A program made the translations under genes and the position numbers. DNA of 64,000 nt. It comes from Hansfordia pulvinata. Its lineage: Eukaryota; Ascomycota; Sordariomycetes; Xylariales. Numbering within the stretch: the stretch's first letter is position 1; each line of letters opens with the position of its first letter. Positions 48,681 through 59,789 of this stretch are shown here, in pieces. The stretch is from NCBI GenBank assembly GCA_006538405.1, contig BJKQ01000003.1, positions 248,001 to 312,000 of the forward strand, written 5' to 3'. The notes under the pieces were generated by a model. The model was not told the DNA's origin. It made no database searches and worked only from the letters and a program-made list of their open reading frames with translations.

Positions 48681-50234
48681 ATGGAGCACCTGTATTCCAC
48701 CCTCGGTTCATTCCCCCGGAGGGCCCGCTCCAGGGGCTGGCCCTCTACGACAAGACCGCCAAGCAGCATCTCAACAGACTCAGTCGCTTGCTCAAGGAGA
48801 ACATGGCTGATCTGGTTCAATTTGGTCCCCAGCTGCTCGATCTCCTCGACCCTGCCGTCCACTCCCTGTCCTACCTGGCCGTTCTCCACTCCCTCGTCCT
48901 GCCCAATGTTGCCGAGTCGCTCGACAGGACGGTCCTCCTCGAGAAGCTGGTCCGCTTTCTTATGGGCTTCGACCGGGTGCAAATCAGATACGCAGGCACC
49001 CATCTGCAAGACGTCTTCACAGCCGTCGCTATCGGCAACCTACTGCCCGTACGTCCCCGACGCCTCAAACCCGAATTCCCCCTGCAAACTGGATTTTCGA
49101 CCGAGTTGATAGACTGACGAAACCGAATATTTGCAGCCCTCTGTTGCCGTACCAGCTCTGGTCACTGCAATTTTGAATCTTGATCAAACAGGCGGCATGC
49201 TCACATCCTCCCATGTCCTCCTCGTCAAACTCGCCTACAACGCCAACGTGATTGACGATGTTCTTCCCCTCATCAACAGGCCCATCGTCTTCTACCCTGC
49301 TATGGCGGACCGGATGGAAGCCGAGTACCTGGCTGACCCCGATTTGCCCCCAACCGCCTACATCTCCCGTGAGAGCGGTCTCACCAGCACCCTCAAGTCA
49401 TCTGCCGTCTTGGAATACGATCTGTTCTGCGGCCTGATCTACTGTTCTGCCCGGGACTGGGTCAGAGCCCGTGCCTCATTTGAGCGGGTCGCCACCTTCC
49501 CTACTCGCGAGGGTGGCTGTAGCAAGATCATGGTGGAAGCTTATAAGAAGTGGATCCTTGTCAGCCTGTTGGCAGCCGGCACGCGTGCCGACCTGCCCTC
49601 ATACACAGGCAGCGCGCCTTCCAAGGTGTTTGTCACTCTGGCTGACCCGTACATGAAGCTTGCTGGTCTCTTCACAACAGATGACGCAGACGCCTTGCGA
49701 CTTGAGGCCGAGAAGAATGCCGAAGTCTATATGGAGGATGGCAACACCGGTCTGGTCAATGAGACGCTGGCCGCTTACCAGAAGTGGTCCATCATTGGCC
49801 TGCAGAAGGTCTACTCCAAGCTTTCCATTGCCGAGATTCGGCAAGAGACCAAGAGCGCCGAGACGGGTGCTCCTCTTGCTTCAGATGAGCATGTTGAGAT
49901 GCTGATTCAGAACATGATAATGTCTGGCATGCTCCATGGTGTCATCGAGAAGAACGACGACGGGGCCTCATTCCTTAGGTTTCTGCCCAGTTCGAAACAC
50001 CAAGAGGCCAGCGGTCTTTCTGAAGAGGACTTTGACCTGAAGATTGGCCTGGCCTCACAGCAGCTCAAGGACCTGGCGCCTGTCTTCCAAGTCACCAAGG
50101 AGCGCCTCGCGTTCAACAAGGACTACGTCAAGCATTGCTCAAAGGAGGCGAAGCGCGATAAGACCTCGGAAGACTCGACAGGGGGCTTTTCGCAATCAAT
50201 CGAGGACGAGGACCTCATGGACGTGACGGGATGA
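48681..50234 (+). CDS. csn3: COP9 signalosome complex subunit 3 (CSN3), one single-base frame break
   Basis: Exons 48681-49048 and 49137-50234 (GTACGT donor, TTGCAG acceptor) give 488 residues after correction. CSN3 is a PCI-domain scaffold subunit of the COP9 signalosome, which removes NEDD8 from cullins and affects fungal development and light responses. Recognisable text: LVQFGPQLLDLLDPAVHSLSYLAVLHSL, then IGNLLPPSVAVPALVTAILNLDQTGGMLTSSHVLLVKLAY, VLEYDLFCGLIYCSARDWVRARASFERVATFP, KKWILVSLLAAG and the PCI winged-helix part ETKSAETGAPLASDEHVEMLIQNMIMSGMLHGVIE. The frame breaks in the C5 run at 48713-48717, after MEHLYSTLGSFP; one added C yields EGPLQGLALYDKTAKQHLNRL and makes exon 1 369 nt. 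The rest is intact. Transcribed away from the opsin. Confidence 0.92.
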
Positions 50235-51226
50235 CCGGTCTGTCGCTCCGAAGCCATTATCACCAGGCCGTGATCAACCCCGACAGCCTTCGATGAATGT
50301 TAGAAGGCATTTGACTTGACTTGGCGATCTGCCTCATCCTGCGGTCAGGAAAGCCGGCCACTCGAAAACGCGGTCCTACCGCTTCGCATGCCGGGGGCCG
50401 TCCGAGATCCGCAGTCTCCCTTACTGGCACACGCATCACTTTACGAATTATACGACGATACAGGATCACGAGGGGTGACGGCGTTTTCTTGATTGCGTCT
50501 CGATACTTTACACACAGCCTTGTCCCCGCGCCGTTTGCGCTTCTCGTAGCAAGAAGACGATCTCAGGAGGCAGACTTCATTCTGATTAATGCAAGAGGGA
50601 GACCGGGTGCGCCATTAGCTGTATAACATTTGGGTCCACTGCGCCGCAAGTAGCCAAAAGAACACAAATAGACGACAGCCGAATAAGGCCTGTGCCGTCG
50701 TGGAAAGACAAGTTGACTAGTCTGCGCGTGTACCCCAGTAGTGTTGACTCACCTGGGTTCGAAAGTCGGTCTGCTAGCATGGAGTACATTTCCTCAAGCC
50801 ATGAGCTGAAATGTGCAAAAGATCAAGCTTGAATTGAGCTATGTCATATCATTCATATCTGACGTCTTCGGCGCCGCTGGCGCCACTGCCTTCTTGCCGG
50901 TAGCCGCACATCCCGGCGATGCATGCCTTCTCCGATGCTCAGCTCGATAGGGCAATGAGCCGGGCTCGGGCCAGCTGCAGGCACGAGTGGCATCCTCATC
51001 ACTCTGAATGCCAGGTAGGTAGGTATGCACGGCGCTGCTTTGCCCTTGCGACTCGCCCCGGAGTGACTTTTCAAGCATGAAACCCAGGGCACTTGCGCAC
51101 CCACCCGCTGAGATACTCTTGTTCTTCAACTCCCGAATACGGGCTTAGGACGCCTTTCCGAGTAGCATTGCCACCCAGTAGAAGAATGTATTAGTGTTGA
51201 CACATGTCGAAGGACACCGGGTTTGC
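50235..51226. other. 1-kb convergent intergenic region
   Basis: Separates the 3' ends of CSN3 (plus) and RPA1 (minus). A (TAGG)n-type run lies at 51013-51026. No gene supported. Confidence 0.5.
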
Positions 51227-53351
51227 TTAGTTCATGCTGAACTGTTTGATGAGCTCCGCCAGCTTGTTGGACTCGGCGGTGAAGTTGATCGGGGTGGCGC
51301 TCATGACCTGGTAGCGAACTCTGCAAGATTCGTCAGCTCAGCAAGCGCACGAGCGAGTACGGAAGCGACAGAAACTTACCTGGGGTTGTCGCCAAAGTTG
51401 TCCATCTTGGCACGGCATCTGAAATTGAGCTTGGTGCAGTTCGCGTTCTCGAAAGCGGGAGCAAAGTCATCGTGATTGTTCTCGCGCAACTCCATCAAGT
51501 CATCGGCCGGGCAGCCCATAATCGTACGGCCAACGTCGTCGAAGCAGGAGAGCCAAAGCTGACCGGTGTGGTCGTTGACATTGACGCTCATGATGTAGCG
51601 GTATTCGGGCTTCGGGAAGGACTTTTCGCACTTCTCACATCGCCAGCTGCCGTCGCCAGAGTCGACGACCTTCTTGTTGCAACCCTCGGAACGGCAGGCA
51701 GGGTAGGCAAAGTTCTCGGACCTGATGTAGACAATGGTGGCCTTGAGGTTGAAGTAGGCCGTGTCGTCCATCCCGAGATTCTCGTCCTTGACCTGGGCGA
51801 TCGTCTTGGTCTGATCAGGGCGCCCAGTAGCTTGGCCCATCGACATGTTGTTGTGGGACGAGAAGTTGTCACTGCGGCCCTGAGAGTCGTACCATCCCTT
51901 GAGGCGGTGAGCCTCCTCGATATCAGGGTCGACGGACATGCTTCCAGAAGAAAGCAGGGACAGCGAGCGGCCTCCAAAGTCGGAAACCTTGACGCCCTTG
52001 AAGGCGAGGATGGATTCGGGCTGGGCGGAAAACTGGTTGGCCGTCTTGCCCCAGATTGTAAGACGAACAGAAAAGTGAGAGTCGTCGACGAGTGTCAATT
52101 CGCGCTTGTCGAAGGGTTTGCCCGAGTTCTTGGAAGTGATCTGGGAAACCTCGCCCACTTCCTTCAGAACACCGACAACATCAATGGTCGCGTCCTTCTC
52201 GACCTGCTGTAGATCCTGAACGTTGACAAAGTTGAACCGCACCTGGGGTACACTTGACTGGTCCTCTGCCTTCTCCACCTGCGTATCGCGCTCAAAAGCG
52301 AGTTCGTAGTCGTTCGGGAGGTTGGTAAACTGCTTCTTCGCGAGCGATACACGGCAAGGGCTGCTGATATAGTAGACTTGGCCCTCCTGGAGCAGGTCAT
52401 AAAACTGATCGACTTGTTCGTTGAAGCCGGTGGCCTTGATTTCTCCACTCTCGTCAAGCAGGTTGACGGAGAAAAGCTTGCCCTCGCCCGTGTTTTTGTG
52501 CCAATGCTTGATGTCCGACTTTTGAGAGATTCGGGCCTTGATGGTCCATTTGTTGGCGTAAGGAGAAAGAGCTTCGATGGGGTAGATTGCGCTGCTGCCG
52601 CTCTTGGAGTCGACGGCACCGGGGTTAGGCCGGGAAGAGTACATCTCCTTCTTGACGTCGGGTTCAGGCTTGGCTTGGTTGTTGTAGAAGCCGCGGTTGG
52701 GGATGGTGGTAGCTTGCTGTTGGGGTTGGGCATCGCTTGCAGGCTTGGTCTCAAACGCTGCGGGCTCGCCTATGCGATCGTGGACGCCCAGCTCCTGAGC
52801 GACATCGAGCTCAAGGATGATGAGAATGCTGCAGCGAGGCTTGGAGTCAGTAGGCAGCCACGACGATACGACGATGAGATGGGAGTGGCCGCTTACTTTT
52901 TGCCTTTGACCGAGTTTGCCTGGTAAGATCTGATGCGAACGATCGCGCCGCGCACGAGGGTGCCGTCGTGGATGACATGGTTGGCCTCTGCCGAGAATTA
53001 GAAAAGACCGGAGGAGTTATGAACTGATACGTAAAGGCAGCACTAACGGGTAGCCAGCATGCACTGGACGTAGTTTCTGAGATCGCTCAAGACGACGCGG
53101 AAGCGCTCAGGCTGACCGGGCGCGCCTTGGGTGCCGAGGGGCTTGATCTGGAGACATTGAAGGACAGGAACGGGAAACTGGGCCTCGGCGGCAGCGGGGT
53201 CGTTGAAGATGGCGCTGGAGGAATGAGAAATGATTAGCCCTGGTGACCATAGAGCGGGTTCCCAGCATGCAGAGAATCCAGGCAGACGAGGCAAATGTGC
53301 TTACTCGAGCGCGCCTTGAGTGATGGCGCCGGAGGCGTCCTCGGAGCTCAT
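51227..53351 (-). CDS. RFA1: Replication protein A 70-kDa subunit (RPA1/RFA1)
   Basis: Five exons (53351-53305, 53214-53048, 52987-52897, 52828-51380, 51320-51227) give 615 residues with all phases matching and no frame break. RPA1 is the large subunit of the single-stranded-DNA-binding complex used in replication, repair and checkpoint signalling in the nucleus. Domains in order: N-terminal OB fold (about 1-115, with PVLQCLQIKPLG and GTLVRGAIVRIRSYQAN); a Gln/Pro linker; DBD-A from about residue 183 (YPIEALSPYANKWTIKARISQKS); DBD-B (VRFNFVNVQDLQQVEKDATIDVVGVL); DBD-C with a C4 zinc ribbon at Cys480, Cys485, Cys499 and Cys502. The last exon adds VRYQVMSATPINFTAESNKLAELIKQFSMN, the usual trimerisation helix end. 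It starts divergent from the dienelactone hydrolase. Confidence 0.96.
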
Positions 53352-54239
53352 GGCGGGCAGGGTCGAGATGACTGTGGCAAGTCGGAGTCGAGGTAGGTTG
53401 TTCCTTGCTCCGTGAAATAGAGGCGATGGATCCTGGCGAGTACAAGGCAGAGATGGTCGTCGAGTGAGATGGTTGGTGGGATGAAGGGGCTGAAGATTGA
53501 GGGGCCTGGTGTCGGAAGATGGTGGCGGCGGTGATGTGGGCGAAGGACCAGGGCGTTGTTTGATGGAACGCGTCGTGACTGCCCACGTCGCGTGTCAAAA
53601 GTTTAAGTGCCCCTACCTGTCCGACGCGGGGTCATGACTAACTCGAAAGGACATCTGAGTGTTGAGTCGAAACTTGTGCATACGTGCGAATCCGTAGGCA
53701 AGTCAAGTACCGGAACGCTACCATATGTATCTCACATACCTTGCGGATCTCTGAATGGCTGGGCCGTGCTCGACGCGTAAATTGGCCGCCTCCAGTTGGC
53801 AGTCGGGTCTCCAGCAGCCCGTGCACCAGGCAGGACTGCCCTAGAACTGCCCCAAAGCACCGTACCCGTGTCTCTTGCAGGGGGCCGGCCTTCCTTACGC
53901 TGCCTTGGCCTATTCTTGGAAACGGAGTGGGCTCGTTTACGTCACCGTCGCCGTTACGTGAACTGCCACAGCCAAGCAGCCAACCACCGTAATGGGCAGC
54001 CTCCTGTGCGGGCAGCTCGTGCAACTTCTCGGCGACGGCCGCCTTCTTTGCAGCTTCACCATCCTCAAGAACGCCCGCGAGTCCCATTCTCGAGGCCTGC
54101 TATTCATTCTGCGCACTGCCGAGCTATATACATCCAACTGCCGCATTGCGACTTGCTAGTGCAACCGTGTCCACCCGAGACTCGACCTCGCCAAACCCTC
54201 AACGCCGCGATCGTCGCCCTCACTATCCACGCCGCGACC
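53352..54239. other. Divergent promoter region between RPA1 and dienelactone hydrolase
   Basis: About 890 nt separate the two start codons. Open frames across it (for example 53796-54239 plus) have no domain and no ATG-supported continuity beyond the hydrolase start. No other gene seen. Confidence 0.5.
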
Positions 54240-55369
54240 ATGTCAGAAGCCGAGGTCGCAACCAAGGCTCCTGAGAGCGATGCCCAGATTGAAGAGCAGA
54301 AGAACCCGGTCATACCCGGCGACACTCCGGCCCAAACGGGGCCAGCACTAGGGGAACACTGTACCACCGACAGACCGACCCGTGAGTTGAGGACTTGACT
54401 GACTGCCGTGTGCCGCCTGCGAATGCGTACTGACGCACATTTCCAGCCGAGGGTCTTTCTCCCAAGGGTGAGCTGCGGCAGCTCGGAGGCGTCGACGTTT
54501 ACCTAGCCAAGCCCGAATCGTACCCCTCCAGCAACGCCAAGCTGCTGCTGCTCCTGACTGGTGGCACCGGGCTCAAGTCGGGCAACAACCAAATCCAGGC
54601 CGACAAGTGGGCCGAGGAGGGCTTCGTCGTCGTCATGCCCGACCTCTTTGAAGGCGACCCTGCTCCCAACTCTGCCACTGTCCCCGATGCCGAGTCCCAG
54701 CCTTCCCTGCTCGAAACCTTCAAGCTCAAGGCGGTCGAAACCGCCAAGTCGTTCCTGATCGACATGTGGCTGGCCCGGCACACGGAGGAGAAGACCATGC
54801 CCTTGATCGAGAAGGTCATTGAAGCCGCCAGCAACGAGTTTGCGGACGCGCGTGGCTACGCCAGCGGTATTTACGCCGTGGGCTACTGCTTTGGTGCGCG
54901 CTACGTGCTGCTCCTGGCCAGCCAGCGCCAGCAGTCTCAGCAGGGCAGCTGGATCGGCGTCCAGAGCAAGCCGGCCGACGAGGAGGCTGGCCAGGCAGCT
55001 AACACCAAGGGTCCCTGGATCAAGGCTGGCGCGCTGGCCCATGCCACGCTGGTGTCCCCCGAGGACTTCAACGGACTCAAGGCACCCCTCAGTCTGGTCT
55101 GTGTTGAGAGCGACCCCATGTTCCCTGATGAAGTGCGCACCCAAGGCGAGGATCACATGTCGAACATCAATCTCGAGCACGAGGTCCAGGTCTACCCAGG
55201 CGTCCCACATGGTAAGTCATTGAACCCTTCAGATATTGTGATACTTGATGGCCTTGTGGCTAATTTACGGACAGGTTTCGGCGTGATTGGCGACTACGAT
55301 GACGCTCATATCAAGGAGGCCCAGGCCACGGCTTTCCAGCAGATGCTCAAGTGGCTGAAAGAGCACTGA
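54240..55369 (+). CDS. Dienelactone hydrolase family protein
   Basis: Exons 54240-54381, 54447-55211 and 55275-55369 give 333 residues, phases exact. It is an alpha/beta hydrolase of the DLH family, cytosolic by sequence. The catalytic triad is visible: nucleophile Cys195 in YAVGYCFGARY (G-x-C-x-G), Asp270 in CVESDPMFPDE and His302 in VYPGVPHGFGV. The start of the domain, GEHCTTDRPTPEGLSPKGELRQLGGVDVYLAKP, is typical of fungal DLH proteins. The first 30 residues are acidic and extra. Family members open lactones, for example in aromatic catabolism, but many fungal copies have no known substrate. No frame break. Confidence 0.93.
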
Positions 55370-55634
55370 TTGTGGGATCGTAGCGAAGTAGTGGGCAAGC
55401 GTGCTGGCAAGTAAGAGGGCGGCAGTCTGTCATTCTGGCCATTACTGTCATTATACCATGCATTCTGTTCCTGTTTCTTTTTTCTAGGCCGGCGTTTAGA
55501 AGGATCGCAACAAATCAGCCGCTTCAGGGTCACTGCGGAGTGCTGCGACCATGACCACGCGTATCAATGATGCACACCTCCCTGCTCCTGGACAGCATCC
55601 TGTAGCCAGTCCAGATGGACCCATACATGCCTGT

Positions 55635-56934
55635 CTACACGGCCTCGCTGAAGCCCGGGACCTCGCAGACAATCTTGCCGGTGGTCTGGTTGGACTCCAT
55701 GAGCTGGTGGGCGCGGACGATGTCGTCCATTGGCAGGACGGTGTCGACGAAGATGCGCAGCTCGCCCGACTCGAAGCGCGGCAAGTAGGCCTGGAGGCGG
55801 TCGCGCAGGCGGGACTGGTAGGCCTCGTCGCGGCTGCGCAGCGTGCTGCCCTCGATGCGGACGCGCTTGCGCAGGATGGCCGAGATGTCCACGGCGTCCC
55901 CGCCGCCGCCGCCGCCGCTCCCCTGCTGCCCGGCCGGGGGCGGCACCAGGGAGCCGCCCATCATGCCGAGGATGACCCAGCGGGCGTCCAGGGCGGCGGC
56001 GCGCAGGTTCTGGGCGAAGTAGGGCGCGCCGACGAAGTCGACGATGAGGTCGACGCCCTCGCCGCCCGTGGCGTCCAGCACCCCCTGCGCCCAGTCCACT
56101 GCGGCATCATCATCCTTCGATCCCGGTTCTTCTTCGCCGCCGCCGCCGCCGCCGCCCCGCCCGGTCCTCCTGTAGTTGAAGGCCCTGTCGGCGCGGAGCT
56201 CGCGCTCGACGAAGGCGCACTTGGCGTCGGAGCCGGCGGTGGCGTAGACGGCGGCGGCGCCCGCGGCGCGGGACAGCTGGGCGCCGGCGATGGAGACGCC
56301 GCTGGCGCCGGCGTGCCAGAGGACGCGCTTGCCGGGGCCCATCTCGCCGACGAGGTGCAGGGCCTGGGCGGCGGTCATCCAGGCCTCGGGGACGGCGGCG
56401 GCGGAGGCCCAGGGCAGGTGCGGGGGCTTGCGCAGCAGGGTGGCGGCGGAGGCGGAGACGTACTCGGCGTAGGCGCCGCCGTAGGCCAGGCCGAAGACGG
56501 GGTCGCCTGGGGCGAGCTGGGGGAGGGGCCGCGTTCTTCTTCTTGTCCTTGTTGTTGCCGAGGAGGAGACGAAGATGACGATGATGATGAAGGGGGCCCG
56601 AGGCGGACGACGACGCCGCTGAACTCGACGCCCAGGGTGCGGGTGACGCCGGCGGGGACGGGGTACTTGCCCTCGCGCTGCAGCAGGTCCATGCGGTTGA
56701 GGCCGAAGGCGGCGACGCGCACGAGGACCTGGCCCGGGCCGGGCTCGGGCACGGGCGCGTCGTCGCGGACGTACAGGGACGTCGCCGGGCCGGTGCCGTC
56801 GCGGATTTCTTGCGAGGGGTAGGAGCCAAGGGATGTCAGCGTTGAAAGGGGGAGAGGGAGGGGAGAGGGAGAGGGCCACCTGTGCTGTAGAGTCAGGTCA
56901 GGCACTTACCGACTGCTTTCATCGTCGGCGCCAT
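55635..56934 (-). CDS. Zinc-independent quinone oxidoreductase (PIG3/zeta-crystallin type MDR), one single-base frame break
   Basis: Exons 56934-56910 and 56808-55635 (GTAAGT donor, GCTGAC branch, GCAAG acceptor) give 399 residues after correction. It is an NADPH-dependent quinone reductase of the medium-chain family. Marks: MKAVEIRDGTGPATSLYVRDDAPVPEPGPGQVLVRVAAFGLNRMDLLQREGKYP, LGVEFSGVV, PGDPVFGLAYGGAYAEYV, AAAVPEAWMTAAQAL, VLWHAGASGVSIAGAQLSRAAGA (nucleotide-binding), IVDFVGAPYFAQNL, and the PIG3-type ending LRSRDEAYQSRLRDRL and MDDIVRAHQLMESNQTTGKIV. No structural-zinc cysteines. A Ser7 and Gln/Glu-rich insert follows RLG; the frame breaks there at GGGG 56525-56528 and one added base joins it to PLPQLAPGDPVFG. 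Two further Gly-rich inserts occur later. Confidence 0.88.
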
Positions 56935-59461
56935 TATGCCGGTGCCCGCGTCGGTTGTCTGTCTGTCTGTTCTGTCGGTGGACGAGATGAGGTCGCGCGC
57001 GTGAGGGGGGGACCTAAGCTGGACTGGGTTGATGTTGGCCAGTGTGGCAGCATGAAACCGTGGCGGGTGGGCAGATGGATTCATTCTATAACATGCCTAC
57101 CTCTCGGGCGGGCGGCGATTTCGTCATGCCCCCCCCCCCCCTGCTGCCCGGTCAGGACACGCTGCTGCTCATCGCGGACAAGCGTACAAGTCGTTCGTCA
57201 TAGTAGGCGGCGGCGGCGCGCGAGCTGCCGCTGCCGACCGATGTAGTGATGATAAATCGCCGAGCCGGGGCCGACAAATCAAAGGCTTTCCTGGGTGCAG
57301 TGGTTGGAGCGAGCCCTGGGCGATCAAGATGGAGGGGAGATCTATGTACCGGATCGGGGACCGGACGCCAGCGGGGCTGCCATTCACTGCCCAGGTGGGG
57401 TCACACTGGACCTCAGTACGCCGTACATTACCTGTACCTTTAGTGGGCTTAGGGGTGCTATAGGCCTTGGGTAAGGTGCTATAGGCCTTAAATAAGGTGC
57501 TGTAAGCGACAGTCCGGGGCTGCATGGCGACCTTGTGTAGCCGTTCTTGTGGCGTTGGCTGTGCGACGAGGCCCGCACCGCTGCCAACCTCGAGATGAGC
57601 AAGAAAAAAAAGAAACATTGGCTATATACCTACCTCTATGTAAGCGTCTCTCAGTGCCCTCTTAAAACAGAACACCGAGCCAGAACATTTGTGTTTGGTT
57701 CCGCGTTCAACGCGTGCAAACTTGGCCATTGGACATTGACCTCCGCGATGGCAGTATGAGGTTGGCCGAGCCGGCTTTTCAGCTTGCTGTGCCTCCTGCC
57801 CAGCGCCACCTATCACTCCCAGCGGAACGCAATTGTCTGCGTCTCTGAGTGCCCGACTCCCGAAGACTACCGTTGAGAAATGACCAGAATGACCTCTGAA
57901 CAGGCGGCCGGCAGAGCCTGGGTACACATCGCGGAACAGAGACAGACGTGACAGAGATGCCTCTGTCCGCCAGCTTCTTCCAGCCGTCTCGTCCCTCTCC
58001 CTTCCATCTCTGCTCGGGCGTTCTCAGCTGGCATGCATACATCCGGTGTACTCGTAGTCATGAAAGCAGCAAGGGGTCCTCGCCCCATTCCCGAACGCCA
58101 CCCGCGACCGCGGCTGGTGGCCAGGGATCGCCAGCACTAAAGGTAAGCCCCAGCTCCCACCCGCGCCTACTCGCCGCGTCCCAGCCTTATAGGGAGGGGC
58201 CTCTGATATACATGTCACATGTATATCTGCGTGTTCCAGGGGTCCAGCACCGGCTCCCCTCTTGCATCGCTTGCGATACAAAAGCTGGGCCCGGCCGCGG
58301 GCGCATCCGGGCCCCGCGCGCCCTGGCGAGCCCTGCAAGTTCAGTCCAATGGCGTGTTGTTTTCCTTCGATGAAACCCCGTCACTTGTGTCGTTTTCTTT
58401 TCTTTTTCTTTTTTTCCCACGTAGTCTTTTGATTGGTGTTGTTCTCTCATCTTCTTAGAGGAGCTCGCTCGGTCGGCTCTGTTCTTCTTACTTGGGGCTT
58501 TCATGGCCTTTTCCCCGAGTTTCTAATTCTTGAAAGAGGAAAGGCGTTTCTGAATAAAGAGTGAGAGGTGGAGGGAGGCGTTGACCGAAGCAGGGGGGCG
58601 CCGAGGAGGTATTTCGACGCACCGGAGTTTGGCGGGGTTTGCTGGGAAGGAGGCCTGGGAGGGATGGATGACGAGGCTGTGATTCGAGAGGCGGCGGTGC
58701 ATCGCCCCTTTGCAAAGTGTGTGTTTGCGTGCGCGCGCAAGAGCGCGCGAAAGAGAGAGAGAGAGAGAGAGAGAGGAGGAGCTCACTGCTCGCTCTGCTT
58801 ACGTGATATCCCGCGTTATCTCCGACTCCGACTCCTGCTTCCTGCTCCTGGCAAGCCGGTGAGCCCAATGCTTACATGTACAGCTTACAGGTGGCGAGGA
58901 TGAATGAAAGCCGGTCGAGGAATCTGGCTCTAATCGGCCCGGCGGGAGCTCCTACTTGATACGGGATGCCGTCCACAATAGAGGTAAGCTGCTGCGGGCA
59001 TTCGTCGGTGGAGGATGTAACGAAAGGGCTGTGTTCCATCTAACTGTCTGACTGTCTGTATATATGTTTGTCTGTCTGTCTGTCTGTCTGTCTAGGTAGA
59101 TATGCTTGAGTTATGCTTGTGTGTCTCCGTCCTTAGGACAGCTTTCGGCCGCGGCTGATTCCCCCGTACCATGGTCCATGTCAATCTTTTTGCTTGGTTG
59201 GCTCTATCTTGTGTTGTCCTCGCCACCAAGGACCGGCACCCTGCATGATAGCTCGTTGCACCCGGAGTGATGGCTTGGTGTAGAATGGATGGTGTTCCGA
59301 TCTAGAGCTGGTCTTCCGCCACCCTTGCGGCGGTCATCTTCGCCACCTGGTAGGGAAGAAAAAAAAACCCTTTACCGCTGAGCTGCTGTGGGTCTGTCGA
59401 GTCCTCAAACCAGCCCCATGAAAGGGGCATTGCTTTTCTGTTGTTTTTCCGCCGTCGCCGT
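56935..59461. other. 2.5-kb intergenic region, no supported gene
   Basis: Contains C14 near 57127-57140, a 21-nt tandem repeat at 57454-57506, one TACTCGTA at 58049-58056, a GA run at 58755-58775 and (GTCT)n near 59070-59094. Frames here show no domain. Confidence 0.5.
57454..57506. repeat. 21-nt tandem repeat, 2.5 copies
   Basis: Units begin GGTGCTATAGGCCTT at 57454 and 57475, with a partial diverged third from 57496. The copies differ in the last six bases. Confidence 0.8.
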
Positions 59462-59789
59462 CTATAGCTCGGGGCAGCGGAAGTCGTTGTTGCACTCGCC
59501 GCAGCCAGACGGGCATCCGCGCTTGGCGCCGCACGTTCCTCCGCACTCCGAGCTCCCGAAGAGCTTGGCCTCCCACTCACGGAGGATGCCTCGTGCCTCG
59601 GCGATGGGGTGTGCTGTGTTTGCGCCGAAGAGGCGTGTCAGCTCGCCCTGAGCTTCTCGAAAGGGGGAGGGGTCAGGGTTCTGGGGGCAGGCCCTTTTCT
59701 CTTACGTCTTGGTTCTCGGCAAGCGGGGCCGCGAGACCTGTCATGGCCATGGAGGCCAGGAAGACAACTTGGAAGAAGGAGGTCTGCAT
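59462..59789 (-). CDS. Small secreted cysteine-rich protein (89 aa precursor)
   Basis: Exons 59789-59706 and 59647-59462 flank a 58-nt intron (GTAAGA...CTCAG). The first 21 residues, MQTSFFQVVFLASMAMTGLAA, are a signal peptide. The mature protein of about 68 residues begins PLAENQDGELTRLFG and has a short helix (IAEARGILREWEAKLFG). It ends in a compact six-cysteine tail with spacing C-x3-C-x5-C-x3-C-x2-C-x5-C, enough for three disulfides. The acceptor was fixed because the two neighbouring AG sites lead straight to a stop. A TATA box lies 179 nt upstream. I do not recognise the family. Size, signal and cysteine content are those of fungal effectors or antimicrobial peptides; that role is inference. 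Confidence 0.8.
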
